Source of the DNA: a virus
Virus record (IMG/VR): IMGVR_UViG_3300025131_000550
Location: 1-20,353 of that record
Strand: one strand, 5' to 3'
DNA length: 20,353 nucleotides
The notes beneath the pieces were generated by a model that was given only the letters and a program-made list of their open reading frames with translations, was not told where the DNA came from and did no database searches. Below, piece after piece: positions 1-5,854 of this stretch; the first letter of the stretch is position 1, and every line of letters begins with the position of its first letter. A program made the position numbers and the translations under genes.

Positions 1-57
1 ATCGCGATAAGTCGCTGGAATCGTTGACGGAACCGGTGCCGAGGACCCTTGCGCCAT
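1..57 (-). CDS. possible 5' end of a gene leaving the window
   Basis: An ATG at 55-57 on the minus strand opens 19 codons with no stop before the window edge. The peptide begins MAQGSSAPVPSTIPATYRD. An AGGA element lies about nine bases upstream of the ATG. The reading direction matches the genes to its right, and the preceding gene ends in a terminator at 282-310, so a new gene here is reasonable. The product is not recognisable from 19 residues. Too little is visible for more than a low-confidence call; chance open frame is the alternative. Confidence 0.35.
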   Translation of the reverse strand, partial: MAQGSSAPVPSTIPATYRD

Positions 58-70
58 TGTACGTGATCCT

Positions 71-119
71 GGGCACCGGGCACCGGGCACCGGGCACCGG
101 GCACCGGGCACCGGGCACC
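71..119. repeat. heptamer tandem repeat, 7 x GGGCACC
   Basis: Seven perfect head-to-tail copies of GGGCACC occupy 71-119. They lie in the non-coding stretch upstream of the possible gene at 1-57. The unit length is not a barrier to coding, but no convincing gene covers it. Such arrays change copy number easily by slippage. Confidence 0.95.
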
Positions 120-128
120 GAGCAGGCA

Positions 129-198
129 GATCCGGGCCGGCCGATCCGGGCCGGCCGATCCGGGCGGGCAGATCCGGGCAGGCAGATCCGGGCGCGCG
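129..198. repeat. 14-bp tandem repeat, 5 copies
   Basis: Five consecutive 14-bp units begin with GATCCGGGC at 129, 143, 157, 171 and 185. The first two are identical (GATCCGGGCCGGCC); the others differ only in the last five or so bases. Each unit carries a GATC site. The array follows directly on the heptamer array, so about 130 bp here is almost entirely repeat. Confidence 0.9.
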
Positions 199-203
199 GT
201 TCA

Positions 204-245
204 CGAACCGGTTCGATAGGTTCCGCCGCCCCTGCGGCAGGCGGC
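204..245. repeat. perfect palindrome plus adjacent inverted repeat
   Basis: CGAACCGGTTCG at 204-215 is a perfect 12-bp palindrome. Just after it, GCCGCC (225-230) pairs with GGCGGC (240-245) around a nine-base spacer. No gene covers this stretch. These could be protein-binding dyads or simply a by-product of the GC-rich sequence; function is unknown. Confidence 0.6.
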
Positions 246-281
246 CCGTGGCGTGATTCACTATTGGGCACGGCGCACCAT

Positions 282-310
282 AAAAAAAGGGCCCGCGCGA
301 TGGCGGGCCC
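282..310 (-). terminator. intrinsic terminator
   Basis: Read on the minus strand, GGGCCCGC (303-310) and GCGGGCCC (289-296) form an 8-bp GC stem with a 6-base loop, followed by seven T residues (282-288). It sits 22 bp past the stop of the gene at 332-568. It is almost identical to the terminator at 642-670. Confidence 0.9.
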
Positions 311-331
311 AACGGTTGGTCATTATCTCGG

Positions 332-568
332 TCACATTTCCCCCCACCCCGCCGCCCGTAACCAGACATTGTCCGCCTGGATGCTGGATTCGTGTCGCTG
401 AATATCCGCCAGTGCGCGCGGATCACTGGCGCACGTATTGCAGATTACACGACCGCCGAACGGATCGGTCAGCCCGCACCTAACCTCAATCTCGCAATAG
501 TCCGCGCCGCGCGGAAGCGGAAACCCCAGTAACGGAGTAAAAGAAAACGCAACCATTTGTTCACACAT
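332..568 (-). CDS. small Cys-containing phage protein, unknown function
   Basis: A 78-residue protein with four cysteines in a possible metal-binding layout: C-x6-C (YCEIEVRC, about residues 25-31) followed by CNTC (about 43-46). The ATG is preceded by GGAGTC with seven bases between, the same Shine-Dalgarno element used by six other genes in this part of the window. A strong terminator follows the stop. The family is not recognised; a small zinc-binding protein is the best description. It is one of several stand-alone small genes to the left of the terminase region. Confidence 0.7.
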   Translation of the reverse strand: MCEQMVAFSFTPLLGFPLPRGADYCEIEVRCGLTDPFGGRVICNTCASDPRALADIQRHESSIQADNVWLRAAGWGEM

Positions 569-591
569 ATCAATTGACTCCTGTAGCTAGT

Positions 592-638
592 GGCAAAATT
601 GCCGACTCCAGGCTATGGGATTTAATGGGATAACGCAA
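592..638 (-). promoter_or_regulatory. weak candidate promoter with downstream dyad
   Basis: On the minus strand TTGCGT (633-638) and TAGCCT (610-615) are separated by 17 bp, upstream of the gene at 332-568. The -10 match is poor. A dyad GGCAA-N2-TTGCC (592-603) lies just past the expected start point. Position between a terminator and a gene start supports it; the hexamers alone do not. Confidence 0.35.
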
Positions 639-641
639 ACC

Positions 642-670
642 AAAAAAAGGGCCCGCGCGACGGCGGGCCC
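642..670 (-). terminator. intrinsic terminator
   Basis: On the minus strand an 8-bp stem made by 663-670 and 649-656 is followed by seven T residues (642-648). It lies 26 bp past the stop of the DUF932 gene. The hairpin and tail are identical to the terminator at 282-310 except for one loop base, so one is probably a copy of the other. Confidence 0.9.
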
Positions 671-696
671 AGGCAGGGAGGGGTATGCTGAACGGA

Positions 697-1824
697 TTAT
701 GCGGCAAGCAATTCCAGCGCAGCGCGTTGCGCCTTAGCCTTCAATTTCGCGCCGGTCCCGGTGCCCAGTAAATTCGACGCGATATTGAAAGACACGCCCC
801 GGTCTTTAGTGGGATTGTGGTCTGCGCTCCATGTCACGGTATTAAAAGCGCCCCAAAGCGTACCGCGCGTCGACTCCATATCATGGCCGGGATTAATCGA
901 CGAGTCCGATTCCGTCGTTACATCGTCCGGCAGGCGAGTCGCTACGCCACGTGCAATTTGATCCAACCGGTCCGCCACGTATAGCGCCACGTCAGCGGAG
1001 TCCGCTTTTCCCACGGGGACGAACGCTTGTCCGCGATGCGATGCCATGGCTTTACGAACGCCGATACTATGCCGCACCCGCCCGTTGTCTTCGACCTTTT
1101 CGCGTCCGCCATAAACCGCGCGGAAGTATTCGAGCGCCTCCGCGTCCGTTAGTGCGCGGGCTGCGGCTGCGATTGCGAATTGCGAGAACTCCCCAAACGA
1201 CTCGCGATTGAGTCCTATTGCGGTGGTGATAGCCTCCGCGTCAAACTCGACTCTATGGTCATGGCACACGATTCCGGCACCTTCGCCCGTTGCAGCCTTA
1301 ACGGTGTTATTGCAAACGACCCGAGTATTCGCGCCAATGAATTTATTGGATTCGTTTCCGACATGACTCACGGTTGCCAATAAACGAGACACAAGCTTGT
1401 CGTTTCCCGGCAGGCTGAATTCGTCACCCGTTTCCAACTGAATGAAAACCTTGCTGCCGCCAAACAATGCGCCAGCCGTGATTATTTGGAAATTGTGCTC
1501 AGCCTCTATATGCGCGGCTAGATCCACAAGCGCCGAATTTTGGACTGGCAACCAGTCCCCGGCCACGTACCGGCCGTAAACCATGCGCGGGTCGTCGACT
1601 CTGCTAATGTGGTACGAGTCAGGTATTGGCGTACCGTCCGAAAAGCAATTGGGCGTTAATTGCACGTCATAATCCAAGCGCGCGGCGTTCATAACGTCAT
1701 GCGGCGAAGCGCCGGGCTCAAACGTTTGGGGGTTGGTCTGTTGATGATGCCAGGGCAAGGGATCACCCAAGCGATAGGCCATTGCAAACGTTCCGTCAGC
1801 CGTTTTTAGAATTTCGTGGGACAT
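697..1824 (-). CDS. DUF932-family phage/plasmid-like protein
   Basis: A 375-residue protein matching the DUF932 (TIGR03299, phage/plasmid-like) family in overall pattern. Conserved-looking stretches are the central RVVCNNTVKAA segment and the C-terminal GTLWGAFNTVTWSADH segment with its basic tail. The biochemical role of the family is unknown; members occur on phages and plasmids. The start at 1822-1824 is chosen because GGAGTC precedes it by five bases. A longer frame starting at 1911 would run back through the terminator at 1839-1862 and is rejected. The gene has its own downstream terminator, so it behaves as a single-gene unit, although no clear promoter is seen in the short gap upstream. 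Confidence 0.8.
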   Translation of the reverse strand: MSHEILKTADGTFAMAYRLGDPLPWHHQQTNPQTFEPGASPHDVMNAARLDYDVQLTPNCFSDGTPIPDSYHISRVDDPRMVYGRYVAGDWLPVQNSALVDLAAHIEAEHNFQIITAGALFGGSKVFIQLETGDEFSLPGNDKLVSRLLATVSHVGNESNKFIGANTRVVCNNTVKAATGEGAGIVCHDHRVEFDAEAITTAIGLNRESFGEFSQFAIAAAARALTDAEALEYFRAVYGGREKVEDNGRVRHSIGVRKAMASHRGQAFVPVGKADSADVALYVADRLDQIARGVATRLPDDVTTESDSSINPGHDMESTRGTLWGAFNTVTWSADHNPTKDRGVSFNIASNLLGTGTGAKLKAKAQRAALELLAA

Positions 1825-1838
1825 AATTGACTCCATAT

Positions 1839-1862
1839 AAAAAGGGCAGGATTGCCCTGCCC
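1839..1862 (-). terminator. intrinsic terminator between two minus-strand genes
   Basis: On the minus strand GGGCAGG and CCTGCCC (1856-1862 and 1844-1850) form a 7-bp stem with a 5-base loop, followed by five T residues (1839-1843). It ends transcription of the gene at 1898-2623, and its tail comes within five bases of the GGAGTC of the next gene. Because no promoter fits between, some read-through into the DUF932 gene is likely. Confidence 0.8.
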
Positions 1863-1897
1863 AAATTTTACGGGATAAATCCCGGAGACGCAACCGC

Positions 1898-2623
1898 TTA
1901 TTTTGCGGCATTACTAACCGCCCCTAAATCGCCCGCAATGTGTGGCCGGAAGATTGCACGCGGTTTTAAAGATTGCGCGAACCGGGTTATCTTTTCGGCG
2001 TCGGATTCGTCCGGTTGCGTCCGTTTGGAAAGATTGCGCCAATGGATTGCCACGTTACCGCCGCCCGCGTAACAACCGCCCCGCTCGGCATTGTCGCCTG
2101 CTTTGCGTTTTGCCGCGCCGTGCGCCGTAAAAAGAATCGCATAGTCCCGTTCCGGTCGCGCGCATAACGGCGTACCATTACCGCAACCGGCACAACCGAT
2201 TCCGGTTGTTTCATCGGGACAACGGACCATTTTAACACCGTCCGACTCGGTAACTTTCCTGCTCGGTTTATCGTTCCAAAACGACTCCGGGACAACCGCA
2301 ACGGACGCAACGCCGCGCTTAATGTAATCCGCCGCCTGACTCAACGTATCGGCGCTAAAATTAAAAACGGTTCGCCCCGGCTGATTCTTCTCCGCCCACG
2401 ACTCCGGTTCGAAATGCGTGAATAGGAACGCAATTCCTTTGCGCGGGACGGCGCGACGGACGGCGTATTCATATTCGCGGTCAATCTCGGTTGTCCCCGT
2501 TTCAGAAGGCTTCAGCGGGCACGAATCCGGGCACGTCGCATATATTTCATTTTCGCCCGCTCTATACGCAACGTCGATTCCGGCGGTTTTCTTTGCTCGA
2601 CTGTTTACGGTGCAATTAATCAT
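1898..2623 (-). CDS. Cys-rich phage protein resembling the gene-88 family
   Basis: A 241-residue protein with clustered cysteines: TCPDSCPLK near residue 31, then CAGCGNGTPLC around 144-154 and GGCYAGGGNVAIHWR around 182-196. The pattern CPxSCP, then GCYA(E)xG..A(I/L)HWR, resembles what I recall of the mycobacteriophage gene-88-like family, whose function is not established. The cysteines could bind a metal or an iron-sulphur cluster; this is inference. The ATG overlaps the last codons of the small HTH gene upstream (AATGATTAA), so the two are probably translated as a pair. The ribosome site is GGAGTT, five bases before the start, and a terminator follows. Confidence 0.65.
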   Translation of the reverse strand: MINCTVNSRAKKTAGIDVAYRAGENEIYATCPDSCPLKPSETGTTEIDREYEYAVRRAVPRKGIAFLFTHFEPESWAEKNQPGRTVFNFSADTLSQAADYIKRGVASVAVVPESFWNDKPSRKVTESDGVKMVRCPDETTGIGCAGCGNGTPLCARPERDYAILFTAHGAAKRKAGDNAERGGCYAGGGNVAIHWRNLSKRTQPDESDAEKITRFAQSLKPRAIFRPHIAGDLGAVSNAAK

Positions 2624-2783
2624 TTTTAACTCCGTATTTAATCATCCAATTTGTTAGCGTTTGATAACTAGGCAAGCCAAGCATATCGGCGGCGGCGGTT
2701 TTGTTTCCATTGCACAGAAGCAGCGCCATTTTGATTCGCTTTTGTACTAATTCGCGTATTTCTGTCTGGATTCCCTGATACAT
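2616..2783 (-). CDS. Fis-type helix-turn-helix microprotein
   Basis: A 55-residue protein. Residues 19-50 have the Fis C-terminal HTH pattern: MALLLCNGNKTAAADMLGL followed by QTLTNWMIKYG, with the GNKT.AA..LG signature and a recognition helix with TL..W. Domains of this type bind DNA, usually as dimers; here the domain is essentially the whole protein. GGAGTC lies seven bases before the ATG, and a promoter with a start-site dyad precedes it. The stop overlaps the start of the Cys-rich gene downstream by eight bases. It may regulate its own operon. It was missed by simple length cut-offs but the start, overlap and motif agree well. Confidence 0.85.
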   Translation of the reverse strand: MYQGIQTEIRELVQKRIKMALLLCNGNKTAAADMLGLPSYQTLTNWMIKYGVKND

Positions 2784-2802
2784 TTTCGACTCCTACTAGG
2801 TA

Positions 2803-2843
2803 ATAAGGAATCTTATGGTATGGGATTACTCTTATATGTGCAA
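2803..2843 (-). promoter_or_regulatory. promoter of the HTH/Cys-rich pair, with start-site dyad
   Basis: On the minus strand TTGCAC (2838-2843) and TACCAT (2815-2820) are spaced by 17 bp. A dyad ATAAG-N4-CTTAT (2803-2816) overlaps the -10 edge and is centred at about the expected +1. The unit lies between the terminator at 2846-2870 and the gene starting at 2783. Confidence 0.55.
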
Positions 2844-2845
2844 GC

Positions 2846-2870
2846 AAAAAAAGCCCGCCATTACGGCGGG
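2846..2870 (-). terminator. intrinsic terminator
   Basis: On the minus strand CCCGCC (2865-2870) and GGCGGG (2854-2859) pair over a short loop and run into seven T residues (2846-2852). It follows the Zn-knuckle gene at 2901-3029 by about 30 bp. Confidence 0.8.
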
Positions 2871-2900
2871 GCAGTAAGGCACGGAGCCAACGTGCAAAAT

Positions 2901-3029
2901 TTAATCTTTGTCGGGCTTCGACTCCCTGGGTTCCTTTATCTCCCCCTGGGAATCACACGTATCGCACTGCGCTATCTCGCCGTCCGCTTGCCGCACGTAC
3001 CCGTTTCCATGACAGGTCGGACATGTCAT
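2901..3029 (-). CDS. Zn-knuckle microprotein (DnaJ-like CxxCxGxG)
   Basis: A 42-residue protein with two CxxC pairs: CPTCHGNG at residues 3-10 and CDTC at 22-25, followed by a charged tail. The first pair has the CxxCxGxG form of the DnaJ zinc domain. A structural zinc site is likely; the role is unknown. The start at 3027-3029 is set by GGAGG a few bases upstream and by overlap of its ATG with the stop of the 23-residue gene before it (GGATGACA). A longer frame reaching 3212 has no ribosome site and runs through two other genes. Confidence 0.7.
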   Translation of the reverse strand: MTCPTCHGNGYVRQADGEIAQCDTCDSQGEIKEPRESKPDKD

Positions 3030-3097
3030 CCCTTGCCCTCCAACCAATAGGCCAATTTTTCGATGAACTCTTGCAACCAGTCCGCAAACCAGTCCAT
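3026..3097 (-). CDS. 23-residue amphipathic Trp-rich peptide
   Basis: The peptide starts MDWFADWLQEFIEKLAYW and ends LEGKG. Plotted as a helix it places W, F, L, I and Y on one face and D, E, K on the other, so it could lie on a membrane or pack against a partner protein. GGAGTC sits seven bases before the ATG, the signature shared by genes in this region, and the stop overlaps the start of the Zn-knuckle gene. Both facts argue for real translation. Function is unknown; it might be a leader peptide coupling translation of the next gene. Confidence 0.6.
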   Translation of the reverse strand: MDWFADWLQEFIEKLAYWLEGKG

Positions 3098-3111
3098 ATT
3101 CGACTCCTCTT

Positions 3112-3420
3112 CTATATATAAGGTAAATTAGGCGTGCGGCCATACATAACGTCGTGCGCCATCTCGCACGTCGCCTCATTCCGCAGATCGTAATTCCCCG
3201 ACTCGTATTCATTTGACCAATGCTCCAGCAACTCCAGAATAAACCCTGCGATCAACTGCTGGTTCGTGCGATGCTCTCGGCTAATGGCATCAATCAAAAC
3301 CGCAGGCTTAATTCGGCGAAGCTCCTCCGCAACACGCTCTGCACGGAAGAAATCATGCAGTCCGCGCTCGACACGGTCGCAAACGCTCTCCTCCTTGGTC
3401 TTAACAATATCGGTCAACAT
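3112..3420 (-). CDS. hypothetical phage protein
   Basis: A 102-residue, mostly helical-looking acidic protein with no recognised domain. The N-terminal half (VCDRVERGLHDFFRAERVAEEL) is amphipathic and charged; the C-terminal part is rich in Asn, Glu and Tyr. GGAGTC seven bases before the ATG supports the start. It lies between the nuclease gene and the 23-residue peptide gene, all on the same strand. No promoter of good quality is visible in the 40-bp gap upstream, so it is probably co-transcribed with the nuclease and terminase genes. Confidence 0.7.
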   Translation of the reverse strand: MLTDIVKTKEESVCDRVERGLHDFFRAERVAEELRRIKPAVLIDAISREHRTNQQLIAGFILELLEHWSNEYESGNYDLRNEATCEMAHDVMYGRTPNLPYI

Positions 3421-3460
3421 ATTTGACTCCTTGTTATATGGGAATTAACCCGTACCAAAT

Positions 3461-3943
3461 TCAGACGGGCGACGTCAACGTAAAAAACGCCTGCCAGTCA
3501 TACGGCTCGTCAAAAACAGCCAGAGCCTCCACGGCTGCAAGGCCATCCATACGAAGATCAACAGCATCGGAGCCGCTGTAAACACTAATATCCAGGCTGC
3601 GGTCGCGAACAATAATAAAACAAGGCCCGCCGGTATGCCTAGACAGCCAAGAACACTGGTGCGGGGATAAATTGAGCTTACCAACGCCTGACTTTGCGAT
3701 TTTAAGCTCAAGGAAGCTAAAGACACCGCTTTCCGAGCATAAAAGAACATCGGGTACTCCGGGTATGGCCCAGCTTTCGAGTCGTGTTGTTTCAATCTTC
3801 CGCCCCGACTTTTTCAGTCCGTCGCTTATCAGACGCCACAACCCCGCTTCCCGATTCTTCAGCGCCGTCCTCGGAATCTTGTTCGATGATTTCTTCCGGG
3901 GTGATGTCGATAATTGGCTCAAAAGACTGTCTAATTCGGTCAA
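3461..3943 (-). CDS. VRR-NUC-like PD-(D/E)xK nuclease
   Basis: A 160-residue protein with the restriction-like nuclease core: E33 in the first helix (REAGLWRLI), GVPD with D65, and FLELK with E79 and K81, then SPHQCSWL with Q97. This order and spacing fit VRR-NUC / Holliday-resolvase-like phage nucleases, which cut branched or single-stranded DNA intermediates. The start is a TTG at 3941-3943, preceded by GGAGAAGGA. That places 152 nt of the gene inside the terminase small subunit gene in another frame. No ATG lies in frame before the catalytic core, so a long overlap is unavoidable. Likely roles are replication or packaging-linked DNA processing. Confidence 0.75.
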   Translation of the reverse strand: MTELDSLLSQLSTSPRKKSSNKIPRTALKNREAGLWRLISDGLKKSGRKIETTRLESWAIPGVPDVLLCSESGVFSFLELKIAKSGVGKLNLSPHQCSWLSRHTGGPCFIIVRDRSLDISVYSGSDAVDLRMDGLAAVEALAVFDEPYDWQAFFTLTSPV

Positions 3944-4412
3944 GTTCCTTCTCCACGTCCTCTCGGGTCATCTGGTCGATAGACCCGGTTCTGATCTCGC
4001 TCTTGCTTACATAGATATCACCCTGAGCCTGTCCGCGACGGTACTCGGCCTGCACGGCTGCCGAATAGGCTGAGTTTGCAAGAGCGAGATCGCGTATCTT
4101 TTGCAAATCCCGAATATGACGCTTATAGCCCACTTTGTATTGTTCATCTAGCTCGTCACGATAGCGCGATATCTCATTCACGACATGCGGACAGATATTG
4201 TAATTGGTTAGTTCGTGGGCTCTGGCATGGGCCGACCCCGCCGGATACCCGGCTCGAATAGCCGCTTCCCGCATAGTAATAAGACCATCATTGCTCACCA
4301 GTTCTTTAACAAATTTTTCCTGCCGCCGCGTTAATTTACGATTGGGGCCCCGATTGCCACCTTTTGGGGGTGTACCACCAGTCTTTTCATACACCTTATT
4401 TTGGTTGCCCAT
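3792..4412 (-). CDS. terminase small subunit
   Basis: A 206-residue protein of the Terminase_2 type. Residues 26-81 hold the DNA-binding domain: RKLTRRQEKFVKELV, then MREAAIRAGYPAGSAHARAHEL forming the HTH, then the VVNEI helix. The middle is helical (oligomerisation region in known relatives) and the C-terminus is an acidic tail. It would recognise the packaging site and recruit the large subunit, which is not in this window. The start at 4410-4412 is chosen for GGAGAGG just upstream; an ATG at 4458-4460 has no such site. The last 50 codons overlap the nuclease gene. Upstream lies a repeat-rich non-coding region that may contain its binding site. Confidence 0.85.
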   Translation of the reverse strand: MGNQNKVYEKTGGTPPKGGNRGPNRKLTRRQEKFVKELVSNDGLITMREAAIRAGYPAGSAHARAHELTNYNICPHVVNEISRYRDELDEQYKVGYKRHIRDLQKIRDLALANSAYSAAVQAEYRRGQAQGDIYVSKSEIRTGSIDQMTREDVEKELDRIRQSFEPIIDITPEEIIEQDSEDGAEESGSGVVASDKRRTEKVGAED

Positions 4413-4510
4413 ACTACCTCTCCAAAAGCACTCTAACCGCACTTTTTCCTTTAGTTTCATGGCTGTACCGCCAGTGTACCACCGATTAACTTTAACTTCG
4501 TCCCGTAAGT

Positions 4511-4538
4511 GGTATAGGACAAGTCCTGAAACAGTTAA
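4511..4538 (-). promoter_or_regulatory. weak promoter and dyad upstream of terminase gene
   Basis: On the minus strand TTAACT (4533-4538) and TATACC (4511-4516) are 16 bp apart, about 100 bp before the terminase start. The dyad AGGACAAGTCCT (4516-4527) fills most of the spacer. Its core, GGACAAGTCC, is identical to that of the dyad at 6181-6196 at another promoter. The hexamers are only fair matches. Confidence 0.35.
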
Positions 4539-4744
4539 CCTGAGTTAAAATACCCTACGGCACTCCGAAAACGAACTGCAATTAACTGAGACAGCGTCCC
4601 GCAACCAAGATTACGTGTGTTCCTAGCCGGTACGCCTCCAGACCCAAAAAATCCTTATAGAAGATATGGTTAGTAGACTGTACCACCTGTACCACCTGTA
4701 CCGTCTAAAAACTCGGGAATTTATTTTTTTTTTTCTCAGGAATT

Positions 4745-4760
4745 TACCACTATAGTGGTA
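4745..4760. promoter_or_regulatory. 16-bp perfect palindrome TACCACTATAGTGGTA
   Basis: The sequence at 4745-4760 is a perfect palindrome built from two inverted copies of the TACCAC core that recurs through this region. It is flanked on the left by an 11-T run (4724-4734) between two imperfect copies of CTCGGGAATTTA (4712-4723, 4735-4746). It is a strong candidate binding site for a dimeric protein. Confidence 0.6.
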
Positions 4761-4813
4761 CGGCGGTACGCCAGCCCCCTGTAAAGCCAGCTACTGGGAA
4801 GAACCGTGGGCCA

Positions 4814-4854
4814 TGGTTATTGACTAGTGGTTATTGACTAGTGGTTATTGATTA
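4814..4854. repeat. 14-bp tandem repeat TGGTTATTGACTAG, about 3 copies
   Basis: Two perfect units occupy 4814-4827 and 4828-4841; a third, diverging after TGGTTATTGA, covers 4842-4854. The array ends seven bases before the stop codon of the cysteine-protein gene. It is AT-rich compared with its surroundings. No terminator stem is visible here. Confidence 0.9.
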
Positions 4855-4861
4855 TTAACTT

Positions 4862-5614
4862 TTATAGGTGAGCCACTTTTGAGTAGTGCTCTTTAGCAAA
4901 CAGGACCATGTCCCTCATCCGCAGATAGACCTCAAAGATACTGTGACAGTAGTGCTCGTCGCAAAGCGGGTGCTCTAGCTCTGTAGCCAGTTCTTCCAGC
5001 GGGCCGCTCATCGTGACCCAGTAGTCGGTCCCAACGCCATCGAACTGCGATTCTCTTTCGTATGACAGATCAAATTCCGGGTACTTTTTTATAATTTTCC
5101 TGACGTGGTAGTAGGCGGGATTTGATTTTGCCTTGGGCTTTGTGACGTCGATGTCTGGCTTTGCGACGTTTGAGGAGGTCAATTCGTAAACCTCTGAAAC
5201 GTGCGCTCGGCGCTTCACCCGCTTGTCTTTGATCGACACGATGTCCCGTATTCGTCCGCAGGTGTAGCGCCTTCCGCTGACCAGTTGCCAGTGGTTGCCT
5301 GCCACGATCAGGAAGACGCGGCCTGGGGTACGGTCTTTTTTTGATTGTTTGAGCCACGCCGCAAGCGACGGGCGTCGGCTCCTGCCGTTTGACACAAGCG
5401 GGCAACGCCTCATGTCGATGTTGCAGGCGTTAAGGGCTCGCTGCACTTCGTAGCTGTGCGTGCCTTTGACCGACTTGCGGTCAGGTGACTGCATCCGGAT
5501 TAGCCGCGCGGCCTCTCCGGTCGTCAGTTTGGTTAGTGCTGATATTACGGAAGGCCCGCAATACCGGTTTTTGTCGCGTCCATCTTTGATGGGAAGTAGT
5601 TTGAGTTTTGCCAT
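4862..5614 (-). CDS. papain-like cysteine protease fold protein
   Basis: A 250-residue protein. NRYCGPSVISALT places a candidate nucleophile C19 at the start of a helix, and VAGNHWQLVSG places a candidate H108 in a strand-like segment, followed by GRRYTCG. This is the Cys-His order of papain-like (for example C39-type) enzymes, and similar proteins occur in other phages without known function. A third catalytic residue cannot be assigned by eye. The C-terminal 100 residues are a separate, charged region. GGAGTC is five bases before the ATG, and a strong promoter lies 100 bp upstream. Substrate is unknown; host-protein or peptide cleavage is a guess. Confidence 0.65.
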   Translation of the reverse strand: MAKLKLLPIKDGRDKNRYCGPSVISALTKLTTGEAARLIRMQSPDRKSVKGTHSYEVQRALNACNIDMRRCPLVSNGRSRRPSLAAWLKQSKKDRTPGRVFLIVAGNHWQLVSGRRYTCGRIRDIVSIKDKRVKRRAHVSEVYELTSSNVAKPDIDVTKPKAKSNPAYYHVRKIIKKYPEFDLSYERESQFDGVGTDYWVTMSGPLEELATELEHPLCDEHYCHSIFEVYLRMRDMVLFAKEHYSKVAHL

Positions 5615-5701
5615 GGGTTGACTCCTTGCGGATGGCCCACGGCTCGTCTCAATAGCTGAGTGTCCTATTCACGATGTGTTAGAACGGATCTTTTCGATCT
5701 T

Positions 5702-5741
5702 TTATTAAAATAAGTATATCAGATTTATCCCATAAAGTCAA
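5702..5741 (-). promoter_or_regulatory. strong sigma70-type promoter of the cysteine-protein gene
   Basis: On the minus strand TTGACT (5736-5741), a 17-bp spacer and TATACT (5713-5718) form a near-consensus promoter. A dyad TTATT-N2-AATAA (5702-5713) is centred at about the expected +1. The transcript would have a leader of roughly 90 bases. The surrounding 240-bp gap (5615-5854) holds nothing else I can support. Confidence 0.75.
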
Positions 5742-5854
5742 CGGGGGTGTGACAATACGCCGCACCCAAAGGATTCCATAAATGATTTCAAGGTCTTGCG
5801 GACAAGAACGAATCGAGAACAATCCCGGAGGTTATGACCGGGGTGTTTCCTGGG

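Larger units (their letters stand above)
4371..4770. repeat. array of TGTACCRCC repeats upstream of the terminase gene
   Basis: TGTACCACC occurs at 4371 (inside the terminase gene), 4475, 4679 and 4688. Close variants are TGTACCGCC at 4464 and TGTACCGTC at 4697. The 4679-4705 group is three units at exact 9-bp spacing. Inverted versions (GTGGTAC, GCGGTAC) occur at 4755-4770. The stretch 4413-4861 has no gene that I can support, so these repeats dominate a 450-bp non-coding region. Position next to the terminase small subunit suggests a packaging site, an origin or an operator cluster. The repeats are seen; the role is inference. Confidence 0.8.

Noticed and set aside
24-401. Plus-strand 125-codon open frame over the left-end repeats
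   Set aside because: It consists of translated tandem repeats and runs through a minus-strand terminator; no ribosome site.
2901-3212. Longer 103-residue version of the Zn-knuckle gene
   Set aside because: The extra N-terminus overlaps two better-supported genes and has no ribosome site; the start at 3029 has GGAGG and stop-start overlap.
4724-4734. Run of 11 T as a terminator tail
   Set aside because: No stem immediately precedes it on the plus strand, and no plus-strand gene lies upstream.
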